From Alphaproteobacteria bacterium (lineage in GTDB: Bacteria > Pseudomonadota > Alphaproteobacteria > Micropepsales > Micropepsaceae), in assembly GCA_016783965.1 (NCBI GenBank), contig JADHVO010000008.1:124001-188000 (forward strand): a stretch of 64,000 nucleotides of DNA. Direction: 5' to 3'. Below the pieces are notes generated by a model. It searched no databases. It was not told the DNA's origin and worked only from the letters and a program-made list of their open reading frames with translations. Each line of letters starts with the position of its first letter. The first letter of the stretch is position 1. Below, one piece after another: positions 8,783-17,334 of this stretch. The position numbers and the translations under genes are program-made.

Positions 8783-10385
8783 CGCGATCCACAGCATAGG
8801 ACCGGGCTGTGCGCCACCGCCGGTGGAAGCGCGCATGCTTCTTGGCAACAAGGCGTTCAACCTCGCGCGGCTCGCGGCGGAAGGCTTTCAGGTGCCGCCG
8901 GCTTTCGTACTGCCGACAACGATGTGCGCGCGCTGGATCACCGATGGACCACCACCGCTTGACGAGTTTCGTGGACTTGTCACCGCCGCCCTGAGCCGCC
9001 TGGAGAGCGTGAGCCGCGTCCGTTTCGGTGACACGCACACGCCGCTGCTGGTGTCCGTTCGCTCTGGCGCACCTGCGTCGATGCCGGGCATGCTCGACAC
9101 CGTGCTCAATGTCGGGTTGACGAGTTCGACCATGGCTGGGCTCATTGAAATGACCGGGAACCCGCACCTTGCATGGGACTGCTATCTGCGGCTCATCGAG
9201 TCGTATGCGGGCGCGGTACGAAGCATCGAAGCACGGGTGTTCCGGGATACGGCGGCGAAAAAGCTCAAGGCACTCGGTACAACCACTCTGCGCGACCTCG
9301 ACACGCTGGCACTTCGCGGCATGGTTTCCGACTACCTCGATGTCTATGCAGATGCTGCCGGCGAGCCTTTCCCCCAAGACCCGTTCGCGCAGCTGCTGGC
9401 AGCGATCGACGCCGTATTCCGCTCCTGGAATTCGGCGCGTGCCCGATCCTATCGCCGCATCAACAGACTCGAAGGCCTTCCGGGGACCGCGGTCGCGGTC
9501 CAGCGGATGGTCTTCGGCAATGCCGGCCCGCGGTCGGGCGCGGGCGTGGGTTTTACCCGCGACCCGGCAACCGGAGACAGGCGGTTGTACCTCGACTTTG
9601 CGTTCGATGCGCAGGGCGAGGATGTCGTGTCCGGGCGCTGTCCCGTGGCAGGTACGAACGATATCGAGCGCCTTCTGCCGGATGTTGCACGCGCATTAGA
9701 GCACTTGGCGGAACGCCTGGAGCAGGTTTTCCGCGATGCCCAGGACTTCGAATTCACAGTCGAGGAAGGCGTCCTGTGGCTGCTTCAGACGCGCGATGCC
9801 AAACGGTCGAACTGGGCCGGGTTGAGGATCGCCATTGACCTTGCTCGCGAGGAGCTGATCACGAGGGAAGAAGCACTGCGCCGCGTCACCGATCTGGACC
9901 TCGCGCACCTCGCGCGACGGTCGCTTGCGGGGGCAAACGGCACGCCGATCGCGAGTGGCGTAGCGGCTGGTATCGGTGTCGTTGCGGGAGCCGTCGTGTT
10001 TTCCGTCGAAGCGGCCCGGGAGGAGGCGCGACTGGGCCGCAGGGTCATTCTTGTGCGCGACGACATTGCCACCGACGACATTGACGGCATCATGAGCGCC
10101 GAAGGCGTGCTGACGGCACGCGGCGGCCGGACCAGCCATGCGGCCGTCGTGGCGCGAGAATTCGGCAAGGTGGCGATCGTCGGATGTCCAGCGCTTGCGT
10201 TTTCGGCGGACGGCAAGAGTTGCGTGATCGGCGGCCGGCGGCTGAGCAGCGGAGACATCATCACGCTCGATGGCGATAGCGGGCATGTCTACGTCGGCGC
10301 GATGAGCGTCGTTGAGACGCGGCCCGAAGCCGAGCTCCTCCTGATCGAAACATGGAAGAAGGCTACGACGATACAGCCCGCCTAG
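8754..10385 (+). CDS. Truncated PPDK homologue: ATP-grasp plus phosphohistidine domain
   Basis: A 543-residue relative of pyruvate phosphate dikinase. It has the N-terminal GNKAFNLARL (31-40), SVRSGAPASMPGMLDTV (101-117), DPFAQLLAAIDAVFRSWN and a QTRDAKR end of the ATP-grasp region, then the swivelling domain with TARGGRTSHAAVVARE, His462 being the expected phosphorylated residue. Full PPDK is about 870-900 residues; the C-terminal PEP/pyruvate-binding barrel is completely absent and the gene ends cleanly. It overlaps the upstream gene by 29 bases; a TTG start at 8772, preceded by GGGAGAG, is an alternative. It could phosphorylate itself with ATP (and Pi), but the acceptor is unknown. Confidence 0.85.
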   Translation: MRWESGLQPDAIHSIGPGCAPPPVEARMLLGNKAFNLARLAAEGFQVPPAFVLPTTMCARWITDGPPPLDEFRGLVTAALSRLESVSRVRFGDTHTPLLVSVRSGAPASMPGMLDTVLNVGLTSSTMAGLIEMTGNPHLAWDCYLRLIESYAGAVRSIEARVFRDTAAKKLKALGTTTLRDLDTLALRGMVSDYLDVYADAAGEPFPQDPFAQLLAAIDAVFRSWNSARARSYRRINRLEGLPGTAVAVQRMVFGNAGPRSGAGVGFTRDPATGDRRLYLDFAFDAQGEDVVSGRCPVAGTNDIERLLPDVARALEHLAERLEQVFRDAQDFEFTVEEGVLWLLQTRDAKRSNWAGLRIAIDLAREELITREEALRRVTDLDLAHLARRSLAGANGTPIASGVAAGIGVVAGAVVFSVEAAREEARLGRRVILVRDDIATDDIDGIMSAEGVLTARGGRTSHAAVVAREFGKVAIVGCPALAFSADGKSCVIGGRRLSSGDIITLDGDSGHVYVGAMSVVETRPEAELLLIETWKKATTIQPA

Positions 10386-10440
10386 CTGTGCCCAGCAGAC
10401 CGTGGCTGGCGGCGCGGATTCCAGCGTCTCGAAAGCTGCC

Positions 10441-10935
10441 TCATCGCCCCTTGCGCAGATAGATGTACATCGCGCCCGCGCCGCCGTGCTTCTTGTGCGC
10501 GGGCCGTGTGCCGGCGATCATGCCGGCGAAATCTCGCTCGTTCAGCCAGCGCGGCACCGCGGCTTTCAGGACACCGCGTGAGCGCTCGTGCAGTTCCATG
10601 TCGAAGGGTGCATCTTCGGGCTGCGGCCTGCCCTTGCCGGTGACCACCAGCACGAGCTTGTGCCGCCGCGCCATGGCGCCCCTGAGAAAGGTCAGCAGCG
10701 TGCGGTAGGCCACGCTTTCGGTCAGGCCGTGGAGGTCGAGCCGCGCGTCGGGCTCGAGCTGGCCGCGACGCAGGCGTTCCTCGGTGTTGCCGTCGATCCC
10801 CGTGCCGCCTTCGACCATGCGGGCGGATGCCTTCGGTTGCGGCAGGTCCAGCGCCGATTTCAGCAAGGGACGCGATTCCGCGAAAGTCTTGGCGAACAGG
10901 TCACGCTCTTCTTGCGTGGTGGTGCGGCGGCTCAT
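10441..10935 (-). CDS. Smr domain protein
   Basis: A 164-residue protein with a C-terminal Smr (small MutS-related) domain: LDLHGLT at residues 66-72, VVTGKG at 97-102 and the closing GTRPAHKKHGGAGAMYIYLRK. Smr domains nick or bind branched DNA or act as RNA endonucleases; which applies here is unknown. The first 60 residues are a charged linker. Its ATG overlaps the mltA stop by 4 bases, so it is translated with mltA. It converges with the PPDK-like gene. Confidence 0.9.
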   Translation of the reverse strand: MSRRTTTQEERDLFAKTFAESRPLLKSALDLPQPKASARMVEGGTGIDGNTEERLRRGQLEPDARLDLHGLTESVAYRTLLTFLRGAMARRHKLVLVVTGKGRPQPEDAPFDMELHERSRGVLKAAVPRWLNERDFAGMIAGTRPAHKKHGGAGAMYIYLRKGR

Positions 10936-12095
10936 GCGGCGAGTTTCGGCTTCAGACCCTTCGGCAGCAAGACATAGAAACGCGCATTCGCCTTCATGCC
11001 GCCGGCCGTCTGCTCGGCGTTCGGACCGAAGCCGAAGAAAATGTCGGCGCGCGCCGCGCCGCGGATCGCGCCGCCGGTATCCTGGGCGATGAACAGGCTG
11101 ACGAGGCTGTCGCCGGTGATGAACACCGGCAGGCCGAACGGATGGATGCGGTTGTCGATGGCGATGCTGGCGCGCGGGGTCAGCGCCACGCCGCCCGAGC
11201 CTTCCGGGCCGAGCGCGGGATCGCCGACCGGCTTTTCGTCGAAGAAGATGAAGGAGGCATCGGTCTCCATCACCTTCTGCGCATCGTCGGGATGATCCTT
11301 CAGCCAGGCGCGGATCACCTGCATCGACATGCCTTCGCGCGGCACGCCGAATTTGCGGATCAGCACGCGGCCGATGGGCGTGTAGGGATGGCCGTTCTGC
11401 GCCGCATAGGTCACGCGCACGGTCGAACCGTCATCGAGCCGCACGCGGCCGGAGCCCTGGATGTGCAGGAAGAACACCGATACCGGGTCGTCGCAGTAGA
11501 AAAGGACGCGGGTCTTCTCAGGCGGCCTGGCGTCGATCTGCGCGCGTGTCTGGAACGGCACGAGTTTGCGCCCGTTGAGGCGGCCAGCGATGGTCTCGCC
11601 CTTCCACTCGGGCCGGAAGGCGCCGAGGTCGATGGTGATGAGATCCTCCGGCATGCCGTAAACCGGGGTCTGGAACTGCGCATGGCGCCGGCGGCTACCG
11701 GAGAGCAGCGGTTCGTAATAGCCGGTGACGAGTCCCTCGTCCGAACCGACGGCATGGGGGGTGAAGTCCTGTTCGAAGAAGGCGCGAGCGTTCTTCGCGA
11801 CGAAAGCGCCACCGCAGGCCCCGCGCCAGTCATCCGCCGTGCCGGCATACGCCATTGGCGCGTTCGACGGCAGGCCAAGAATCTTCACGCAGGAGCGGCG
11901 GAAGGCAGAGAGCGCCGCGGAGAGGTCGGCGTCCTTCCAGCCCGGCACATCTTCGAAACCGGTGGCTATGAGTCTCAACGGTCCTTCTTCGACGCCGGTC
12001 ACCGGCGCGCGGAAGAATTTCCACCATACACCGAACACGGCGGCGGCAAGCAATACGAAGACAAATGCGATCAGCAGGGCGCGGCGCACCCTCAA
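10932..12095 (-). CDS. mltA: Membrane-bound lytic murein transglycosylase A
   Basis: Cleaves the glycan strands of peptidoglycan to 1,6-anhydromuropeptides. The protein has an N-terminal hydrophobic anchor (residues 7-26) and the MltA/3D-domain features VTGYYEPLLSGS, FLHIQGSGRVRLDDG and the C-terminal FIAQDTGGAIRGAARADIFFG, which holds the catalytic Asp region. At 387 residues it is normal length. The first codon in the frame is TTG, with a GTG two codons later; either could be used. It sits 3 bases after the TimA-like gene and overlaps the Smr gene. Confidence 0.95.
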   Translation of the reverse strand: MRVRRALLIAFVFVLLAAAVFGVWWKFFRAPVTGVEEGPLRLIATGFEDVPGWKDADLSAALSAFRRSCVKILGLPSNAPMAYAGTADDWRGACGGAFVAKNARAFFEQDFTPHAVGSDEGLVTGYYEPLLSGSRRRHAQFQTPVYGMPEDLITIDLGAFRPEWKGETIAGRLNGRKLVPFQTRAQIDARPPEKTRVLFYCDDPVSVFFLHIQGSGRVRLDDGSTVRVTYAAQNGHPYTPIGRVLIRKFGVPREGMSMQVIRAWLKDHPDDAQKVMETDASFIFFDEKPVGDPALGPEGSGGVALTPRASIAIDNRIHPFGLPVFITGDSLVSLFIAQDTGGAIRGAARADIFFGFGPNAEQTAGGMKANARFYVLLPKGLKPKLAA

Positions 12096-12098
12096 AAC

Positions 12099-12764
12099 CT
12101 AGGGCATCCCGCCCGAGGTCGCCACCAGCAGCCAATTGGGGTCCCGGGCACGGACGTCGCGGGTGAAGGTCCACACGTCCGTCACGTCGCGCACCGACTT
12201 GGTGTCCCCATCGACGACCTGACCGTCAGCGCCGTGGGTGACAGAAATGAACTGGGCGCCGATGGCGACGGTAATCTCGGCCGCGCGGTTCTTGAGCGCG
12301 GCATGGACGATCTTCGTATCCTTGAAGCCGACGAAGGTGAATTCGACCGCCTGCCTCGCCTGCTCGCGGCCGGCGATCACCTGTTCGAAGGCGGCATAGA
12401 CCTCGCTCGAGAGCAACGGCTTCAGCGCGGCGCGATCGCCGCGGGCGAAAGCGGTGACAATGATCTCATAGGCGGCACGGCTGCCGGCCACGAAGTGATC
12501 GGCATCGAAGTCACGGTCGGCGAGCTTGATGTCGAACAGACCGCGTGCGACAGGATCGGCCGGGCGGTCGGCGATCTGCTCCGCCCGCGTCGGGAGCGCG
12601 ATAACGTTGTCCTTGGCGGTATCGCGGGGCGCGTTGACAGGCACGCGCGGATCAGGCGGCGGCGCCTCGTGTCCCGTGCGACGGCCCAGCACCGTGTACA
12701 GCCGGAACAGAATCACGCCGGCGATCAACGCGAGCACAAAAATTTCAATCAGTTGCGGGTCCAT
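12099..12764 (-). CDS. Tim44/TimA-like domain protein
   Basis: A 221-residue protein with one N-terminal transmembrane helix (IEIFVLALIAGVILFRLYTVL), a linker rich in Pro and charged residues and a C-terminal Tim44-like domain (from about residue 75; FVAGSRAAYEIIVTAFARGDRAALKPLLS ... VTDVWTFTRDV). Alphaproteobacterial Tim44-like proteins are related to the mitochondrial import motor subunit. The gene lies divergent from secB and directly before mltA, a common alphaproteobacterial arrangement. The ATG at 12764 was chosen because the helix follows immediately. Confidence 0.88.
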   Translation of the reverse strand: MDPQLIEIFVLALIAGVILFRLYTVLGRRTGHEAPPPDPRVPVNAPRDTAKDNVIALPTRAEQIADRPADPVARGLFDIKLADRDFDADHFVAGSRAAYEIIVTAFARGDRAALKPLLSSEVYAAFEQVIAGREQARQAVEFTFVGFKDTKIVHAALKNRAAEITVAIGAQFISVTHGADGQVVDGDTKSVRDVTDVWTFTRDVRARDPNWLLVATSGGMP

Positions 12765-12885
12765 CGTCAAACCTTCGCGGCTGCGCCCTCCGCCTTCTTC
12801 CAATTCTAGACCCCGCCAGCGAAGGGGTCCAGCAACCGTTAACGCATAAGAGGCCACTTCGCAGCTAACGCTGCCTCCCCCGCAA

Positions 12886-12901
12886 ATGCGCTCACGCGCA
12901 T
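12886..12901. promoter_or_regulatory. Hairpin in the TimA/secB divergent intergenic region
   Basis: ATGCGC and GCGCAT are perfectly complementary around a TCAC loop, flanked by CCCC and GGGG runs that can extend an imperfect stem. The 239-base region between the divergent TimA-like and secB genes holds nothing else I can assign. Role unknown; it may lie in a leader or serve as an operator. Confidence 0.3.
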
Positions 12902-13003
12902 GCGTGGGGCGGACTGTTCATCGTTCGAAGCTGGCTTGCCTTGTCACAGGCTCGCGATCCGTGGTACCCGCCGCGACCAATTCGCATTTCCAAAGGACAC
13001 CTG

Positions 13004-13486
13004 ATGAGCAGCACCGGCATGCCGCCGCCCGCGGACAACGGCCAGGCCAACGCCCCGCGCGTCCAGATGGTTACGCAGTATGTGAAGGATCTCTCCTTCG
13101 AGAATCCCGGTGCGCCAACGCAGCTCAACGCCCGCCCCAACATCGAGCTTGGCGTCGATCTGTCAGCGCGCCAGATGGAAGGCACGCTGTTCGAAGTGGT
13201 GATGAAGCTGACGGTCAATGCCAAGGCGCCGGACGGCAGCGACAAGTCCGTGTTCCTGGTCGAGCTCGCCTATGCTGGCCTGTTCCAGATCCAGAACGTG
13301 CCGCAGGAAGTGATCCAGCAGGTTCTCCTGGTAGACGGGCCGCATCTGCTGTTCCCGTTCGCGCGTCGGGTCATTTCCGACGTCGTGCGCGACGGCGGGA
13401 TGCCACCACTGATGATCGAACCCATCGACTTCCTCGGTCTCTATCGCTCGCGCGCCGCCCAGATGCAGCAGCAGGGAACGGCCTAA
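13004..13486 (+). CDS. secB: Protein-export chaperone SecB
   Basis: Cytosolic tetrameric chaperone that keeps preproteins unfolded and hands them to SecA. The 160-residue protein contains the conserved core VTQYVKDLSFENP, LNVNAK-like TVNAKAPDG, FLVELAYAGLFQI and the helical FPFARRVISDVVRDGGMPPLMIEPIDF. The ATG is preceded by AAAGGA at good spacing, so the longer upstream frame was rejected. It is convergent with dnaQ, whose stop overlaps by 4 bases. Confidence 0.97.
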   Translation: MSSTGMPPPADNGQANAPRVQMVTQYVKDLSFENPGAPTQLNARPNIELGVDLSARQMEGTLFEVVMKLTVNAKAPDGSDKSVFLVELAYAGLFQIQNVPQEVIQQVLLVDGPHLLFPFARRVISDVVRDGGMPPLMIEPIDFLGLYRSRAAQMQQQGTA

Positions 13487-14178
13487 GCGGCCGCTGCCAT
13501 TATCAGCGCCCACAGCGATTTCTCGCCGAGCTCCTTGGCGACGAAGTCCGCATGGGCCGCGCGTTCGCCGGCGGTGACGCGCTGCGGCAGCGGCACCGGG
13601 CGAATGCGCGCGACGCGGATTTCCGCCACCTGTGCAATGGCGATGGGGTCGAGCGACAGCTTCTTCTGCCGCCCGCCGACCAGCTCGAGATAGACCTGCG
13701 CCGTCAATTCGGCGTCGAGCAGCGCCCCGTGCTTGGTGCGCGCCGTCAGGTCGATGGCGAAGCGTTTGCAGAGTTCGTCCAGCGAGTAGCGTGCGCCCGG
13801 GAGCTTGTTCTTGGCGATCTCGACCGTATCGATGGCACGGGCATAGGGAAGCGGCGGACGGCCGACGCGGTGCAGCTCCGAGTTCATGAACTTGAGATCG
13901 AAGCTGGCGTTGTGGATCACCAGCGGCGCATCGCCGATGAAATCCAACAGCTCTTCCACGATCTCGGCGAATTTGGGCTTGTCGGCCAGGAATTCGTCGG
14001 TCAGGCCGTGGATGCGCTGCGACTCCACCGGCACCAGACGTTCGGGATGCAGGTAGAACTGCCTCGATGCGCCCGTCGGCAAGTGGTCGACCAACTCGAC
14101 GACTCCGATCTCGACGATGCGGTGGCCGTCGGCCGGCTCGAAGCCCGTCGTTTCGGTATCCAGAACGATTTCACGCAT
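13483..14178 (-). CDS. dnaQ: DNA polymerase III epsilon subunit (proofreading exonuclease)
   Basis: Provides 3'-5' proofreading in the replicative polymerase. The DEDDh exonuclease motifs are visible: DTETTG at residues 7-12, HNASFD in the middle and HGALLDAE for the third. At 231 residues it is close to the usual length. The C-terminal ~50 residues, which normally bind the alpha subunit, are present. It is downstream of coaE with 5 bases between, in the run ppsR-maf-aroE-coaE-dnaQ. Confidence 0.96.
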   Translation of the reverse strand: MREIVLDTETTGFEPADGHRIVEIGVVELVDHLPTGASRQFYLHPERLVPVESQRIHGLTDEFLADKPKFAEIVEELLDFIGDAPLVIHNASFDLKFMNSELHRVGRPPLPYARAIDTVEIAKNKLPGARYSLDELCKRFAIDLTARTKHGALLDAELTAQVYLELVGGRQKKLSLDPIAIAQVAEIRVARIRPVPLPQRVTAGERAAHADFVAKELGEKSLWALIMAAAA

Positions 14179-14183
14179 ACTGC

Positions 14184-14801
14184 CTAGATATTCCCGGCCT
14201 TCAGGCGGTCGCGCAGATTCGCGACGATCATCTTCACCTGGTCGAAGGCATGCTCCAGCCCCATATCCGTGACAACCACAAAATGGGCTTTTGCACGCTT
14301 TTCTTCATCCGGCAACTGGCGCGAATGCAGGTATTCGAACTTCTCCGCCGTCATGCCAGGACGCGCCAGGACGCGCTCACGCTGGACATGGGCCGGCGCG
14401 CTGACCACGACAACCACGTCCATGTTGCCTTCACCCCTGGTCTCGAACAGGAGCGGAATGTCGAACACGATCATGTCGTGGCCGACAGTTTCGGCGAGGA
14501 ACCTCGCCCGCTCCTTGGCCATCAGCGGATAGACGATGGATTGGAGCTTCTGGGTCGCCTCGTGATTGCCTGTGACGTGTTTCGACAGCTCGGCGCGGTC
14601 GATGGCGCCGTCCTTCACCACGCCTTCGAATGCGGCGCCCAGTGGTTCGACCGCGGCGCCGTCGCGCTGGTAAAGCCGATGCACGGCCGCATCGGCGTCA
14701 TAGACCGGGATGCCCAGCTTCTGGAACATCTTCGAAGTTTCGGACTTGCCCATACCGATGGAGCCGGTCAGCCCGATGTGCAGCGGTTTCCTATCGGCCA
14801 C
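14184..14801 (-). CDS. coaE: Dephospho-CoA kinase
   Basis: Last step of coenzyme A synthesis, ATP-dependent phosphorylation of dephospho-CoA. The 205-residue P-loop kinase has GSIGMGKS at 13-20, the DADAAVH segment that binds substrate and the lid region with [14 protein letters not shown]. Its start overlaps the end of aroE by 11 bases, and dnaQ follows after 5 bases. All belong to one minus-strand operon. Confidence 0.96.
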   Translation of the reverse strand: MADRKPLHIGLTGSIGMGKSETSKMFQKLGIPVYDADAAVHRLYQRDGAAVEPLGAAFEGVVKDGAIDRAELSKHVTGNHEATQKLQSIVYPLMAKERARFLAETVGHDMIVFDIPLLFETRGEGNMDVVVVVSAPAHVQRERVLARPGMTAEKFEYLHSRQLPDEEKRAKAHFVVVTDMGLEHAFDQVKMIVANLRDRLKAGNI

Positions 14802-15654
14802 GCAGGGCCTCCTCGAGATGGGCGCGCAAGGCTGGTGTAACCGTGGGCCTTACGCCAAAGAACGCTTCAAACGCCGGCACGCCCTGGTGCATCAGCATCC
14901 CCAAACCATCCACAGTGCGAAGCCCGGCTGTGCGTGCACTCCGAAGCAGCGGAGTTTCGAGTGGAGTGTAGACGATGTCGCAGACCGCGGCGTCCTTGGG
15001 CAGGGCGGAGAGATTGAGGCTGAGCGATGGCGCACCCTTCATGCCCGCACTGGTCGTGTGGATGACGATCGCAGAACCGGACGCAGCCTTGGCCCATTCG
15101 CTGTCGTCGAGCACGAGCAGTTTCGGTGACACCTCTTTCGCCAGCGCGGCCGCGAGTTGTTCGGCGCGAGAGCGCGTGCGATTGAGGATGCGGATCTCGC
15201 TGGCACCGAGATCATGCAACGCTACCACGCCGGCACGCGCTGCACCGCCTGCACCCAACAGCACGGCCGGTTTGCTGCGCGTGAAGTCGGCGCCGAGGTT
15301 CTCGCGCAGCGATGCGGCCAAGCCCGTGGCGTCGGTGTTGCGACCCTCGATGCGGCCGTCTTCATGGAAGATCAGCAGGTTCACAGCCCCGGCGGCATGC
15401 GCCGCGAGGTCTAGGGTGTGCGCCAGCGCAAAGGCAGCTTCCTTGTGCGGGATGGTGACGCTGGAGCCCTTGAACCCGGCTTTCATCAGGCCGCGCACTA
15501 CGGTGGAGAAGTCCTCGGGTTTTACCGGCAGCGGCACCAGCGCGCCATCGATGCCCAGTTCGTTCAGCCAGAAGCCGTGCAGGCGCGGCGAGAAGGCCTG
15601 GCTCACAGGCCAGCCCATGATGCCCGCAATCCTGGCAGCGCCGGTAAGGTTCAT
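14791..15654 (-). CDS. aroE: Shikimate dehydrogenase
   Basis: NADPH-dependent reduction of 3-dehydroshikimate in aromatic amino acid synthesis. The 287-residue protein has the substrate motif [14 protein letters not shown] near the N-terminus, VTIPHKE at 66-72 with catalytic Lys71, NTDATG with the catalytic Asp, and the nucleotide-binding GAGGAARA. The ATG overlaps the maf stop by 4 bases, which fixes the start; an upstream extension would run far into maf. Confidence 0.96.
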   Translation of the reverse strand: MNLTGAARIAGIMGWPVSQAFSPRLHGFWLNELGIDGALVPLPVKPEDFSTVVRGLMKAGFKGSSVTIPHKEAAFALAHTLDLAAHAAGAVNLLIFHEDGRIEGRNTDATGLAASLRENLGADFTRSKPAVLLGAGGAARAGVVALHDLGASEIRILNRTRSRAEQLAAALAKEVSPKLLVLDDSEWAKAASGSAIVIHTTSAGMKGAPSLSLNLSALPKDAAVCDIVYTPLETPLLRSARTAGLRTVDGLGMLMHQGVPAFEAFFGVRPTVTPALRAHLEEALRGR

Positions 15655-16244
15655 TTCGGTATCACGCCCTGTTTGCGCAACTCGGCCAGCAGCGGCAGGA
15701 GCGGCAGGCCCAGGATCGAAAAGTAGTCGCCAGTGATGCGGTGGAAAAGCTGCACACCGAGCCCCTCGAGCTTGTAGCAGCCGACGGCGGAGAGGATCGA
15801 GGTTCCCTCGGTCTTCAGATAGCGCTCCAGGAACGCATCCGAGAAATGCCGCATCCACAGCTCCGCGCTTTCACCGTGCCGCCAGAGGATCTTGTTGTCA
15901 TGCGCCAGGGTGAGACCACCGATGAGCCGGTGCTCCTTGCCGCGGAGGCGCGCCAGCAGCACACGTGCCGCGGCGATGTCCTGGCTCTTGCTGACCAGCT
16001 CGCCGTCGAAGAGCAGCGTCTGGTCGCCGCCGAGCACCAGTGCCTTGGGATGGGCCTGCGACACGCTGAGCGCCTTTGCATCGGCCAGCGCGCCGGCGAT
16101 CTTGTCGAGGGGAGTGTGTTGACGCAGCAAGGTATCCTTGAGGATCGTTTCGTCGATCGTGCTGGGAACCACCGTGAACGGCACGCCGGCTGCGGCGAGG
16201 ACACGGCTCCGGGATTTGCTGCTGGAAGCAAGAATGATGTTCAT
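15651..16244 (-). CDS. Maf-like nucleotide pyrophosphatase
   Basis: A 197-residue Maf/YceF/YhdE-family house-cleaning enzyme that hydrolyses modified or canonical nucleoside triphosphates. It carries LASSSKSR at residues 5-12, the STIDE segment at 28-32 and GGDQTLLFDGE with the catalytic Asp. It overlaps ppsR upstream and aroE downstream, each by 4 bases. Substrate choice (dTTP/UTP versus m7GTP) is not decided here. Confidence 0.93.
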   Translation of the reverse strand: MNIILASSSKSRSRVLAAAGVPFTVVPSTIDETILKDTLLRQHTPLDKIAGALADAKALSVSQAHPKALVLGGDQTLLFDGELVSKSQDIAAARVLLARLRGKEHRLIGGLTLAHDNKILWRHGESAELWMRHFSDAFLERYLKTEGTSILSAVGCYKLEGLGVQLFHRITGDYFSILGLPLLPLLAELRKQGVIPK

Positions 16245-17071
16245 GCCGATTCCGGCTGCTCCGCGCGGTCTGCCAGCAGGTTGATCACCGCCGCTGCCGT
16301 TTCTTCCACGGACCGGCGCGACACATCGATGACCGGCCAGTCGTTCTGTTCGAAGAGACGCCGCGTGTTGGTGACTTCCGCACGCACTGCTTCGACGTCG
16401 ACGTAATGGGTGTCTCGCGCCTCTCCCATCGTCGCGAGGCGGTTGCGCCGGACCTGGATCAGCCGGTCGGGAGATGCCCACAATCCGACCACAAGGGATT
16501 TCTTCGCCGCGGCAAGCTCGACGGGCGCCGGCATGCCTGGAACCAGTGGCACATTTGCGGCGCGGATACCGCGCATCGCGAGGTACACACAGGTCGGTGT
16601 CTTGGAAGTGCGGCTGGCCCCGGTAAGGATGACTTCAGCCTCGTCGATGGTGTCGAGGCTCTGACCGTCGTCGTGGGCAATAGTGAAGTTGAGCGCCTCG
16701 ATCCGTTGAAGATATTTCTGATCGACATCGTGCTGACCGCCGGGACGATGAGTTTCCGCGACACCGCCAAGGAACTGGCTCATCGCGGCAATCGGCGGAC
16801 CAAGCACGTCATAGGTCGGCACCGGAATCGCGTTGCAGGCCTTGAGGAGAGTCTCGCGCAGCTCCGGGTTCACCAATGTGAAGAACACAAGGCCGGGCTC
16901 CGCCTTGATGTGCTCGATAGCGCGTTGAAGTTGCCTGGAGCTGCGCACCAGCGCGTAAAAGTGTTCGTTCACCACCACACCCTCAAACTGCGCAAGGGCA
17001 GCACGAGCGATGGCATTCAGCGTCTCGCCCGTGGCATCGGATACGAGATGAACGTGGAACTGGTTGCTCAC
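16241..17071 (-). CDS. ppsR: Pyruvate phosphate dikinase / PEP synthase regulatory protein
   Basis: Bifunctional ADP-dependent kinase and Pi-dependent phosphorylase that switches PPDK or PEP synthase by modifying a Thr two residues before the catalytic His. The 276-residue DUF299 protein has the N-terminal HLVSDATGETLN and the P-loop GASRTSKT at 151-158. It heads the maf-aroE-coaE-dnaQ run. The truncated PPDK homologue about 6 kb away keeps the Thr-Ser-His target motif, so it is a possible substrate besides any full-length enzyme elsewhere. Confidence 0.93.
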   Translation of the reverse strand: MSNQFHVHLVSDATGETLNAIARAALAQFEGVVVNEHFYALVRSSRQLQRAIEHIKAEPGLVFFTLVNPELRETLLKACNAIPVPTYDVLGPPIAAMSQFLGGVAETHRPGGQHDVDQKYLQRIEALNFTIAHDDGQSLDTIDEAEVILTGASRTSKTPTCVYLAMRGIRAANVPLVPGMPAPVELAAAKKSLVVGLWASPDRLIQVRRNRLATMGEARDTHYVDVEAVRAEVTNTRRLFEQNDWPVIDVSRRSVEETAAAVINLLADRAEQPESA

Positions 17072-17207
17072 AGAGTCATGCCCTTTTTATCCACCCACGC
17101 TGTTCGAATCTGCGAAAGGCCCATCGGCAAGTGTATGCATGTTGGCTTAAGGTCGACGATACCGGTTTTGTCACCAAGTGCCAGCATTGCAGCTGGTCGC
17201 AGGGCCA

Positions 17208-17243
17208 AGGCGCAGATACTTGAGTCTGCTGAAATTTGCGCCT
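17208..17243. promoter_or_regulatory. Inverted repeat in the ppsR/hemH intergenic region
   Basis: Seven-base perfect arms AGGCGCA and TGCGCCT are separated by 22 bases. The 263-base gap between the divergent ppsR and hemH starts holds this repeat and the palindrome next to hemH. I see no RNA gene or further ORF in it. A regulatory role is only suggested by position. Confidence 0.3.
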
Positions 17244-17299
17244 AGAGGCATGAGTGACCCACGGAGTCGTCCACACCTCACAACCCCAGCATCATCTTC

Positions 17300-17322
17300 A
17301 GAATCTTAGAATCTAAGATTCT
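17300..17322. promoter_or_regulatory. 23-base palindrome immediately upstream of hemH
   Basis: Arms AGAATCTTAGA and TCTAAGATTCT are perfectly complementary around a single central A, ending 12 bases before the hemH ATG. It is AT-rich in a GC-rich genome. The core TTAGAATCTAA recalls the half-sites of iron-responsive (Irr/ICE-type TTTAGAA) operators, and another TTTAGAA follows at 17326-17332. Haem synthesis is often iron-controlled, so an operator is likely; an mRNA hairpin that masks translation is the alternative. Confidence 0.55.
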
Positions 17323-17334
17323 TTGTTTAGAAGA

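Noticed and set aside
10827..12809. Long plus-strand open frame opposite mltA and the TimA-like gene
   Set aside because: Antisense shadow; both minus-strand genes have clear family motifs.
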